From Planctomycetota bacterium (GTDB lineage Bacteria; Planctomycetota; Uabimicrobiia; Uabimicrobiales; Uabimicrobiaceae): a DNA stretch of 64,000 bases. The stretch is from contig JAJDCR010000024.1 of assembly GCA_029260735.1 (NCBI GenBank), positions 62,001-126,000 of the forward strand. The letters run 5' to 3'. Position 1 is the stretch's first letter. Every line of letters begins with the position of its first letter. The notes beneath the pieces were generated by a model that worked only from the letters and a program-made list of their open reading frames with translations, searched no databases and was not told where the DNA came from. A program made the translations under genes and the position numbers. Shown piece after piece: positions 25,883-33,522 of this stretch.

Positions 25883-26710
25883 CTAAAAGTTCTCTTCTTT
25901 TGAGTTATGTTTTAAATATTGCTCCAGCATTTCTGATTCAGGCATCAATATATTTTTGATAGAATATTCGCTGACATGATAACTTGAAGAATTAGAAAAA
26001 ATATAGCGGCCCAGAAAAAAACAAAGCGTTCGCCACAAAACAAGTTGCTGAATAACTAATTTAGAAGTATTTTTGTACTCTTTTATAAATTGTTCACTAA
26101 GCCAGCCATTAACACGTTCTATAGATGCTTCTCTTTTGATCTTTGAATCGTTATATCTTAGCCTACATTCGTTGAGTACTTCGATTTTATTGAGTTGGAT
26201 AGAGCTAGAAAAATAAAAATTTTGAATAAGAACTTCTTGGATATCGCACGAAGCCCACCAGTGAATATCGTCAAATTGATTTTGATAAGGCAAAACTATG
26301 CTATCGCGAACAACTTCATAATGAAAAGCCATCAACTGCTCATCGTTAGTCAAAAAAGTTTGGAAATCTAACCATTTTATGGGAGTGTCTTTTGTTTTTG
26401 AAGAAAAAACAGGCACCGCAATAGCTGGTTTTAGTGCCAGTAAATAGTTTTCAAATTCATCCCATCCACCCGTTTGAAAAGCTATATCGTCATCGCAAAA
26501 TATATAGTAAAGGTATTCCCCCTTTGCTCTTGCCATTTCAAGTAGCTTATTTCGTCCCTGTGCCCAAGTAGAATTTGGGAAAAAAAATGCTTCTTTAATA
26601 GCCTCGTCGTAGGTTAGAAATATAGCATCAGCGTTATTTCTATTAGCTAAAGGCAAATATTCTTGAACCAAGCGAGATTCGCCTTGAACCAAGTAGATAA
26701 AGTTTTTCAT
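25883..26710 (-). CDS. Glycosyltransferase-like protein of unknown specificity
   Basis: The protein has 275 residues. I recognise no named family. The N-terminal region alternates short beta strands and helices, and CDDDIAFQ (72-79) resembles the DxD metal-binding motif of GT-A-fold glycosyltransferases, preceded by RNKLLEMARAKGEYLYYIF as in that fold. WWASCDIQEV near residue 150 and an aromatic-rich C-terminus are further landmarks. It has no signal peptide. The ATG has AGAGG upstream. It sits downstream of the UDP-glucose pyrophosphorylase gene on the same strand, so it might use UDP-glucose, which is inference from position only. Confidence 0.55.
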   Translation of the reverse strand: MKNFIYLVQGESRLVQEYLPLANRNNADAIFLTYDEAIKEAFFFPNSTWAQGRNKLLEMARAKGEYLYYIFCDDDIAFQTGGWDEFENYLLALKPAIAVPVFSSKTKDTPIKWLDFQTFLTNDEQLMAFHYEVVRDSIVLPYQNQFDDIHWWASCDIQEVLIQNFYFSSSIQLNKIEVLNECRLRYNDSKIKREASIERVNGWLSEQFIKEYKNTSKLVIQQLVLWRTLCFFLGRYIFSNSSSYHVSEYSIKNILMPESEMLEQYLKHNSKEENF

Positions 26711-26791
26711 TTTGATCCTCTAGATCACGCTACTTAGGGCATCTCCCCCTAAATAAATCCAAAAACAAACAAAAAATCCACACAGTCTATT

Positions 26792-28186
26792 CTATATATT
26801 GATGACAGTATCACAAACTTCTTTTTCTAAAAATTCTTTCGTTTCTCTGCTAGAGTTAATAATTTTCACAGTCCCTTTCATTTTGACAGGGCAAGAAAAA
26901 ATTACATCTCCCTCAACAGTAAAAGAATCACATTCTAGAAAAGAGGGGGCTCCTTGGGGAAAACGCTCCTCTAGTTGATCGATTTTGCTATAGTAGCGAT
27001 CATCAAGTTTGATAACAATATCTCCTCTTCTCCGAGCTGGATTAGGGTGGATTTTGCCTTCTTTGCTTAGCTCAAAAAAATCTGACCACAAAAGAAGAAG
27101 TTCATTACATTTTTTGACGGGAGCAAAACGAGTGCGGGGTACTTCAAGAGCTGCTGCTTGAGGAAAGCAAGAAATAGCTGCCCCCATAGCAGTTTCTAAC
27201 TGGTAGACTTCAGGTGATTTGTTATCTCGAGGATTAAGTCGCTTGCTATTGCGAATCATGGGAAGACCTAAAATACTGCTTCTTTCTTGCAAGACTGTAC
27301 TGAGTTGAGCAAGATCTACCCAAATGCTATTGGTGTTAAAGTAGCAATAGCGTTCAATATCCCCAAAAGCTTCTTTTTCTTCCTCCAAACACTGAGCCGA
27401 TTCTCGGAGAAGCAATCCTCCCTCCGTTTTTCTTGCCAGATGCCCTCCTTTTTTATCCATTTCTGTCCTTTGGGTAACTTCCATCATAAAGGGGAAGCTC
27501 TTCTCTGCAAAATAGCCAAGGATACGCTCACTCATCGTTGCAGCCAAGTTATCAATGTTCGAAATAAAGGCATAATGAATATTCTGAGAAAGTAATTTAT
27601 CTAAAAGACCAGAAGTTACAAGAGCACAGTAAATATCACCATGCCCAGGAGGATTCCACTCTAGTTGGGGATTTTCAGGACACAGAGCAGGAGATAAGTC
27701 TTGCTGAAGAATTTTAGGGAATTTGTGCTGAAGAAAACACTCTGTCGGAAGATCAGGGTAAAGAGCAAGAACTTCCCTAGTATCGTGATCTGTGCTAAAG
27801 CTGTTCATGAAAATAAGAGTAGGACTTTGTCCTCCAGAAACTTTTGCTAGCTTCTCCATTTGCTGAGCAACTATATCCAAAAAGCTTTTACCAGCTTTTA
27901 CTTCTAAGAGAGACTTAGACTTGTTAAGCCCCATACTTGTCCCTAAGCCTCCATTAAGCTTAATCACAGCAGTTCGTGGCAAAAGAGAACATCCTTTTTC
28001 TTTATACGAGGAAAGCTTATCGTAATGCTCTAAATCATCTCTACTTATGGGAAGAATATCTTTCTCTAAGATAAAACCAGAGCTTCCCTCAACAAGCTTT
28101 TCGTAGTAGTAACAAAAAGTATCTACCACCACTTCAGGTAAAGATTCTCCTAGCATTTTTTGACGAAAAAGGGGAAAACGATTCAT
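26792..28186 (-). CDS. UTP-glucose-1-phosphate uridylyltransferase, eukaryotic-type (UDPGP family)
   Basis: The enzyme makes UDP-glucose from UTP and glucose 1-phosphate. The 464-residue protein begins with the UDPGP nucleotide-binding motif LNGGLGTSMG at residues 77-86, then LNKSKSLLEV. It continues with the family motif PPGHGDIYCAL, FISNIDNLAATM and FNTNSIWVDL. This is the type found in eukaryotes and some bacteria, not the GalU type of most proteobacteria. A C-terminal beta-helix-like tail with VEGDVIFSCPVKMKG is present, as in the family. AAAGG precedes the ATG by several bases. The glycosyltransferase-like gene follows 81 bp downstream. Confidence 0.92.
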   Translation of the reverse strand: MNRFPLFRQKMLGESLPEVVVDTFCYYYEKLVEGSSGFILEKDILPISRDDLEHYDKLSSYKEKGCSLLPRTAVIKLNGGLGTSMGLNKSKSLLEVKAGKSFLDIVAQQMEKLAKVSGGQSPTLIFMNSFSTDHDTREVLALYPDLPTECFLQHKFPKILQQDLSPALCPENPQLEWNPPGHGDIYCALVTSGLLDKLLSQNIHYAFISNIDNLAATMSERILGYFAEKSFPFMMEVTQRTEMDKKGGHLARKTEGGLLLRESAQCLEEEKEAFGDIERYCYFNTNSIWVDLAQLSTVLQERSSILGLPMIRNSKRLNPRDNKSPEVYQLETAMGAAISCFPQAAALEVPRTRFAPVKKCNELLLLWSDFFELSKEGKIHPNPARRRGDIVIKLDDRYYSKIDQLEERFPQGAPSFLECDSFTVEGDVIFSCPVKMKGTVKIINSSRETKEFLEKEVCDTVINI

Positions 28187-28270
28187 AAAATGACCTTTCT
28201 ATTTTTTAGATGATTCCAAGTTGCAATTATGATAGTTTACTAAGAAACTCTATTAGTGGAAGGAATTTAA

Positions 28271-29398
28271 ATGAATAAGAAGTGGATTTTTATCGCTGTT
28301 CCAACTTTAGTCATAACCCTGTTGGTTCTACTAGGAGTAGGAACAGGGCATTATTTGGCTACCTATCCTTTTCACAGAAAAATTAGCAAAAGAATTTCCA
28401 GTGAAAGTATGGGAAAGCTTTTATCCTCGGAAAAAAGAGAAGAGCTAGCCAAAGTTTATCATCCTCAAAAAGACCTTCTTTCCCTTATGGACAATTTCTC
28501 TTGGAATGTTGCCAATACTGTAACCCCCTTTGTCGGAAACGGACCTAGGCCAGGAAAAAGTGCTAATGCTCATATTAACAATCTACAATGCCGTTCTTCT
28601 CGAGAAATTATTTTTCCCAAACCCCAAAATGTCATTCGTATTTTTTTAACCGGAGGATCTACAGCCTATGGATCGGGAGCTCCTAGTGATGAAACGACAG
28701 TGGGAGGATACTTAGAAAGCCTACTCCAGGAAAACCTCAGGAAAACTTCAGAAAAAAAATATGAAGTCTTCACTTTAGCCACCCCGGCCTGGGCCTCCAC
28801 TCACGAACGCATTGCTATAGAAAACCGCATTTCGGAATGGGAACCTGATCTAGTCATATCTCTTTCGGGAGTAAATGATGTTCATTGGGGACGATTAGGC
28901 AATAACAGTCTTTGGTTTCAAACTTATGAAGACGAATTTTTTAGCATCCTACTCAATAACGCTCATAAAAAAGCCGGCTACCCTTCGTTGATAGACGTTA
29001 GTGATATCCAAGAAAACCCCGTCTCGCCTTCTCTTGTCGCCCAAAGGTTGCGTAAAAATATTCTTTTGAGCAGCTACGTTCTCTCCTTTTCTCAAGTCCC
29101 TTATGTTTTCTTTTTACAGCCGAGCTTAGCCTTAACTCAAAAAGAACTCAGCAATAGAGAAGAAAAACTCTTACGAGACCAAGAATATTTTACCCAGTGC
29201 TACCAAGAAATTGCCCAAGAACTATCCAAAGTTCCCGCTCCCTTTTTTCATTTTTCTGATCTCCGTTCCGTTTTTGACTCTCTTCCTTCTGACAATGAAA
29301 TATTCTTAGATTCCTATCATTTCGGAGACAAAGGAAATCAAATTATTGCCCAAGCCATGTTTGAGTTTTTAGGGAAGACAAATTTGTTTTTGGAATAA
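28271..29398 (+). CDS. Membrane-anchored SGNH/GDSL hydrolase-like protein
   Basis: The protein has 375 residues. An N-terminal hydrophobic segment (about 5-25) suggests a signal anchor, placing the rest outside the cytoplasm. The SGNH blocks are visible: GGSTAYGSG with Ser130, SGVNDVHWG with Asn202, and DSYHFGDKGN with Asp347 and His350. All catalytic positions are present, so it is probably an esterase or acyl hydrolase, possibly acting on a glycan or lipid of the envelope. The substrate is unknown. The ATG has GGAAGGA upstream. It is divergent from the UDP-glucose pyrophosphorylase gene and converges with pilT. Confidence 0.82.
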   Translation: MNKKWIFIAVPTLVITLLVLLGVGTGHYLATYPFHRKISKRISSESMGKLLSSEKREELAKVYHPQKDLLSLMDNFSWNVANTVTPFVGNGPRPGKSANAHINNLQCRSSREIIFPKPQNVIRIFLTGGSTAYGSGAPSDETTVGGYLESLLQENLRKTSEKKYEVFTLATPAWASTHERIAIENRISEWEPDLVISLSGVNDVHWGRLGNNSLWFQTYEDEFFSILLNNAHKKAGYPSLIDVSDIQENPVSPSLVAQRLRKNILLSSYVLSFSQVPYVFFLQPSLALTQKELSNREEKLLRDQEYFTQCYQEIAQELSKVPAPFFHFSDLRSVFDSLPSDNEIFLDSYHFGDKGNQIIAQAMFEFLGKTNLFLE

Positions 29399-29452
29399 AC
29401 TCAGAACTTATCTAAACCCTCGCATGGACTTAGGGCAGTTTAAAACAAACAA

Positions 29453-30805
29453 CTATTTTTTCTTAAAAAACATAGAAGCCTTTTTATCTGGTATACCTGA
29501 ACTGGGCTTCTTAGGTGCAACATTCGAAAGAGACTGTCTTGATCCGGGAGGAGCACTAGGTCTAGAGCTCTTTGCGAAAGGGTTAGGCTGTTGTTGTGGT
29601 GCTGGACTGCTTGGGCGAGGCCTATTAAGGACAGCATGTGGTCCCGTAGCAGGTCCTGAGGACGGATTTTGGAGAGAGGGAGATTTTTGAGTAGAAGAAG
29701 AATCTACAGCACGATGCTCTGTCGAAGAAGGGGGAGTAAAAGGAATCATATTTTGCTTAAACTTAGTGACGAGATCTTCCTTTGATGTGGCCTTCATATA
29801 GGCTTCCATCGGGTCAACGGAGCCTTCTTTTACGAATTTGAGAAGAGAGTCGTTTAAGAGGATCATCCCACTTTTCATACCTGTTTGCATCGCCGATGGA
29901 ATTTGATAAGTTTTTCCATCGCGGATCATATTAGCAATCCCGCCGGTTACAACTAAAATCTCTAGAGCAGCAACTCGACCTTTTGGCTTCTTTTTGCAAA
30001 GAGTCTGGGCAATAACTCCTTTCAAAGAAGAGGAGAGCATAGTTCTAATTTGGGTTTGTCGCCCTGTGGGAAATTGATCGATAATTCGGTCTACTGTACT
30101 CGGAGCAGTATTGGTGTGGAGAGTTCCAAAAACTAAGTGGCCTGTTTCGGCAGTTTCAATAGCAATTTCGATGGTTTCCAAGTCTCGCATCTCCCCCACC
30201 AGAACGATATCGGGGTCTTGACGCAAAGCCGCTCGTAAAGCATTTTTGAAATTCTTCGTGTGTCGATGAACTTCTCGTTGGTTAATTAGACATTGGATGT
30301 CTTGGTGAACAAATTCAATGGGGTCTTCGATTGTGATTAAGTGGTCTGCCCGACTTTTGTTAATAAAGTCGATCATCGCTGCTAAAGTCGTTGATTTACC
30401 ACTACCTGTCGGTCCTGTAACGACAACAAAACCTTTAGATAAATAACAAAGATTAATAACCGCAGGAGGTAAATTTAACTGTTCGGCGGTTAGTACCTCC
30501 GATGGAATTTGCCGGAAAACTCCCCCTATTCCAAAACGATCCATAAAGACATTTCCACGAAACCGAGCGTGTCCCTCAATTTCATAAGCAAAGTCGGTAT
30601 CCCAAATTTCTTCAAACTCTCGTCGATTGCGATCTGGCATAATTTCAAAGAGAAGTTGACGGAGATGATCAGCAGGGATTTTTTGTTCCGTCAAAGCTTT
30701 CATTTCTCCCGACTCGCGGATCATAGCTTTTTTGTTGCTAGAGATATGTAAGTCAGAAGCACCACGTTCAAGCATTTTAATTAAAAAAGTATCAATACTA
30801 GGCAT
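29453..30805 (-). CDS. pilT: PilT-type twitching motility ATPase with a Pro/Ser-rich tail
   Basis: PilT is the hexameric ATPase at the base of type IV pili that retracts them. The 450-residue protein has the DLHIS motif near residue 18, Walker A GPTGSGKST (131-139), the Asp box ITIEDPIEF, Walker B VLVGEMRD (201-208) and the His box TGHLVFGTLHTN. Residues 1-350 match the family length; the last 90 residues are Pro/Ser/Gln-rich (for example PAPQQQPNPFAKSSRPS) and are not usual. No other pilus gene is in the window; mglA lies at 6.9 kb. The repeat-protein gene precedes it by 61 bp on the same strand. Confidence 0.92.
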   Translation of the reverse strand: MPSIDTFLIKMLERGASDLHISSNKKAMIRESGEMKALTEQKIPADHLRQLLFEIMPDRNRREFEEIWDTDFAYEIEGHARFRGNVFMDRFGIGGVFRQIPSEVLTAEQLNLPPAVINLCYLSKGFVVVTGPTGSGKSTTLAAMIDFINKSRADHLITIEDPIEFVHQDIQCLINQREVHRHTKNFKNALRAALRQDPDIVLVGEMRDLETIEIAIETAETGHLVFGTLHTNTAPSTVDRIIDQFPTGRQTQIRTMLSSSLKGVIAQTLCKKKPKGRVAALEILVVTGGIANMIRDGKTYQIPSAMQTGMKSGMILLNDSLLKFVKEGSVDPMEAYMKATSKEDLVTKFKQNMIPFTPPSSTEHRAVDSSSTQKSPSLQNPSSGPATGPHAVLNRPRPSSPAPQQQPNPFAKSSRPSAPPGSRQSLSNVAPKKPSSGIPDKKASMFFKKK

Positions 30806-30866
30806 TTTGTATTCCCCAAAAAAATAGTCACTATGGTTTCATAACTCCAACAAAATTCGAAAAGGT

Positions 30867-31394
30867 TTATTCCTTTTCATTTTTGGGTGTCTCTTCGCTA
30901 TCCATAGAGATCTCTCCTGTTTTTTCACTTATTTCAGGAGTTTCGCTTGGTTCAGGAGTTTCACTTGGTTCAGGAGTCTCGCTTGGTTTAGGAGTCTCAA
31001 TTGGTTTAGGAGTCTCACTTGGTTTAGGAGTCTCAATTGGTTCAAGAGTCCCATTTGGTTTAGGAGTCTCAATTGGTTTAGGAGTCTCAATTGGTTCAGA
31101 GGTAGTATGGCTTGTTTCAAGAACAGCTGTTTCTTCTGGCTCAGGATCAGGATGAACAAGCATATCGGCAGGAAACATTAACTCTATGTGGTCACGACTA
31201 ACATTAATGAACTTGGCCTTAAAAAGCTCATCTCCATCTTTTTTATCGGAAACAGTTACACCTGTCACCGCGATGAATGTCTTTGCTTCGTCTAAGTAAT
31301 CCGTCAAACGTGAGCCCACCGGCAGAGAAATCTTACCGTTGATCACATAATTCCTAGAAATAATGGTAACTTCTGTCATTTGTTCATAGTCCAT
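30867..31394 (-). CDS. Small protein with a folded N-terminal domain and a Thr-Pro-rich repeat tail
   Basis: The protein has 175 residues. Residues 1-80 look globular and beta-rich (EVTIISRNYVINGKISLP, RLTDYLDEAKTFIAVTG); proteins with this RNYVINGK...RLTDYL pattern are known near pilus and chemotaxis genes, but I cannot name the family with confidence. Residues 95-160 are repeats of a six-residue unit of the form P-(I/S)-E-T-P-(K/E), then an acidic end. The tail is probably disordered and may vary in length. The start ATG has GGAGG 8 bp upstream. It is just ahead of pilT and likely co-transcribed. Confidence 0.7.
   Translation of the reverse strand: MDYEQMTEVTIISRNYVINGKISLPVGSRLTDYLDEAKTFIAVTGVTVSDKKDGDELFKAKFINVSRDHIELMFPADMLVHPDPEPEETAVLETSHTTSEPIETPKPIETPKPNGTLEPIETPKPSETPKPIETPKPSETPEPSETPEPSETPEISEKTGEISMDSEETPKNEKE
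30935..31096. repeat. 18-bp in-frame tandem repeat, 9 units
   Basis: Nine consecutive 18-bp units of the form YAGGAGTYTCRCTTGGTT code for the P-x-E-T-P-x repeats of the gene just upstream of pilT. Because 18 is a multiple of 3, gain or loss of units keeps the frame. The repeat keeps several frames open on both strands, which creates false ORFs. Confidence 0.9.
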
Positions 31395-31461
31395 TAAGAA
31401 AACCTCCGAATAGAATAATAACTTAGGTGTGTCCTAAACCATAGTAACACATTAAAATGAG

Positions 31462-31484
31462 TTAGGTGCTTGCCAAGCACCTAA
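31462..31484 (-). terminator. Terminator hairpin after gcvT
   Basis: TTAGGTGCTT (31462-31471) and AAGCACCTAA (31475-31484) pair perfectly around a 3-nt loop. It lies 11 bp past the gcvT stop codon on the minus strand and is followed by CTCATTTTAAT. It would end the gcvP-epimerase-gcvT transcript. Confidence 0.7.
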
Positions 31485-31494
31485 GTTCTCTTTG

Positions 31495-32598
31495 CTATCT
31501 AACTCTCGAATAAAAAGGAGAGGAAACCACTTCTACGGGGTAAAAGTTTTTACCTATTTTTACATTTAAGCGACTTCCCAAACTCGCTCGTTCTACAGGA
31601 ATATAGGCTAAAGCAATACTTTTCCCTAACGTGGGGGAAAGAGTTCCACTAGTAACTTCTCCTACCTCAATATCCTCTTCTTTTTCTGAAAGATAAACTT
31701 TGCAACCACTTCGAGCAATGCGCTTACTTTTTACTTCTAAGCAAGCTAGCTTTTTAGAAAAGCCTTCTTCTTTGATGCGAAGCAATGCTTTTTTTCCCAT
31801 AAAGTTTTCTTTTTTAAGTTTTACGGCAAAAGAGAGATTTGCTTGAAAAGGATGAGTTTGTTCATTAATTTCATGTCCGTAAAGAGGCATTCCTGCTTCT
31901 AGTCTTAGAGTGTCTCTTGCTGCTAGTCCAATAGGAACTAAGTCATGATGAAATCCCAAAGAGAGAATTTGGTTCCAAATTTTGATCACATCGATCATAT
32001 CAAAGTAGAGCTCAAAACCATCTTCTCCTGTGTAGCCCGTTCGAGCAATCAGAGTAGATTTACCGAGGATTTCAGTCTCTAAGCAACTATAGTATTTCAT
32101 TACCGAGAGATCTTCTGTGGTAAGTTCTTTCATTACATCAAGAGCTTGGGATCCTTGAATAGCTAACATGGCAATTTTTTCACTATCATCGGATATCTGA
32201 ACGTCGTAAGAAGAAGAGTTTTCTCCTAGCCAGCCCAAGACTTTTTCTAAGTTAGCTCCATTGCAAACTACCAAGTAGCTTTCCTCGCGACAATAGGTAA
32301 TAATGTCATCTAAAATCAAACCTTTTTCGTTAAGCAAAAGACCATAACGGGCCATAGAAGGTTTCATCTGAGCAATATCGGAGCTAACTAGATAATCTAA
32401 AAAAGAGCTTGCATCAGAGCCTGAGATGGTGATGCGCCCCATGTGACAAAGATCAAAAAGTCCCACATGATGACGAACAGCATTGTGTTCTTCATTAACA
32501 GTGGTATAACATACTGGCATTTCAAAACCAGCAAAAGGAACCATCTTAGCTCCTAGTTCTCGGTGTACTTGATCTAGTTTAGTTTTTCGTAAAGTCAT
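31495..32598 (-). CDS. gcvT: Aminomethyltransferase (glycine cleavage T protein)
   Basis: The T protein takes the aminomethyl group from lipoyl-GcvH and makes methylene-tetrahydrofolate and ammonia. The 367 residues match the family length. Visible landmarks are the start LDQVHRELGAKMVPFAGFEMP, LFDLCHMGRI, RTGYTGEDGFELYF, GLAARDTLRLEAGMPLYGHE and GEVTSGTLSPTLGKSIALAY. It is the last gene of the gcvP-epimerase-gcvT run, 27 bp after the epimerase. No gcvH or lpd is found in the window, so the complex is completed by genes elsewhere. Confidence 0.96.
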   Translation of the reverse strand: MTLRKTKLDQVHRELGAKMVPFAGFEMPVCYTTVNEEHNAVRHHVGLFDLCHMGRITISGSDASSFLDYLVSSDIAQMKPSMARYGLLLNEKGLILDDIITYCREESYLVVCNGANLEKVLGWLGENSSSYDVQISDDSEKIAMLAIQGSQALDVMKELTTEDLSVMKYYSCLETEILGKSTLIARTGYTGEDGFELYFDMIDVIKIWNQILSLGFHHDLVPIGLAARDTLRLEAGMPLYGHEINEQTHPFQANLSFAVKLKKENFMGKKALLRIKEEGFSKKLACLEVKSKRIARSGCKVYLSEKEEDIEVGEVTSGTLSPTLGKSIALAYIPVERASLGSRLNVKIGKNFYPVEVVSSPFYSRVR

Positions 32599-32625
32599 TA
32601 AGAAATATATCTTTCTAGAAATAAA

Positions 32626-33519
32626 TTACTTTTTTAACAAATGCAAAAGAGCCTCTTCCAGATGAGAATACTGGAAGGTATAGCCTGTACTTAGTAAGCG
32701 CTGAGCAGAAAGGCTTGTACTTGCAAGCATCAATTCATCGGCCATTTCTCCGAAAGTCAAGCGAATGGTAAAAAGGGGAACGCGCATTTTCGGGCGTCGC
32801 CCAATCACTCGGCCTAAAGTATGAGCAAAATCATACTGAGTTACCGGAAAGGGAGAAGCTATGTTAATAGGCCCCTCTATATTTTCCGATAGCATTAAAT
32901 GCTCAATAGCTCCCACGACATCATCAATAGAAATCCAGCTAATATACTGTTTTCCATCCCCCAAAACTCCTCCCATTCCCATTCTGGATAGGGTAAAAGT
33001 TTTACCAAGGGCTCCTTTTGTCGGATGCAAAACAACACCCAAGCGTAGATTAATAACGCGAATTCCTTTTTGCCGAAGAACTTGACAAGCATCTTCCCAT
33101 CCTTGACACACTTGGGCTAAGAAACCAGATCCTGCGGAATCTTCTTCTGCAAGAACCTTACTTCCTCGATCTCCATAGTAGCCAACAGCAGAAGCACAAA
33201 TCATTAATTTGGGAGGAGAGGAAAGTGCTGCCAGTTTCTCGCAGAGAATCCTTGTTCCTTTCACTCGACTATCCTCGATGAGTTTTTTTTTGTTTCGGCT
33301 CCAGCGTTGATCGTCCAGGGGTTCTCCTGCTAAATGAATCACAACTTCAATTCCTTCAAGAGAAGAGGTATCAACCTCTCCTGATAGAGGATTCCAGTAT
33401 GTTTTATTTTTTTGGGCACGAGACCGCGTTAAGCAAATAACCTCATGTTGTTTTTTTTCTAGATGGGGCCGTAGAGCTGACCCAATCAAGCCGGAGGCCC
33501 CACTCAGAAGTATCTTCAT
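32626..33519 (-). CDS. NAD(P)-dependent epimerase/SDR-family protein (TIGR01777/YfcH type)
   Basis: The 297-residue protein starts with the nucleotide-binding GASGLIGSAL motif and carries the family-typical sections IHLAGEPLDDQRWSRNKKKL, SRVKGTRIL, SASAVGYYG-like CASAVGYYGDRG, LRLGVVLHPTKGALGK and WISIDDVVGAIEHLM, then PINIASPFPVTQYDFA. The family is extended-SDR; its reaction is not established. Its position between gcvP (3 bp gap) and gcvT (27 bp gap) implies co-transcription but no obvious link to glycine cleavage. Confidence 0.93.
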   Translation of the reverse strand: MKILLSGASGLIGSALRPHLEKKQHEVICLTRSRAQKNKTYWNPLSGEVDTSSLEGIEVVIHLAGEPLDDQRWSRNKKKLIEDSRVKGTRILCEKLAALSSPPKLMICASAVGYYGDRGSKVLAEEDSAGSGFLAQVCQGWEDACQVLRQKGIRVINLRLGVVLHPTKGALGKTFTLSRMGMGGVLGDGKQYISWISIDDVVGAIEHLMLSENIEGPINIASPFPVTQYDFAHTLGRVIGRRPKMRVPLFTIRLTFGEMADELMLASTSLSAQRLLSTGYTFQYSHLEEALLHLLKK

Positions 33520-33522
33520 AGT

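Noticed and set aside
30883-31155. Rightward Gly/Val/Ser-rich repeat protein
   Set aside because: It is the opposite-strand reading of the 18-bp repeat in the gene before pilT. The leftward frame has a strong ribosome site and a globular N-terminal domain.
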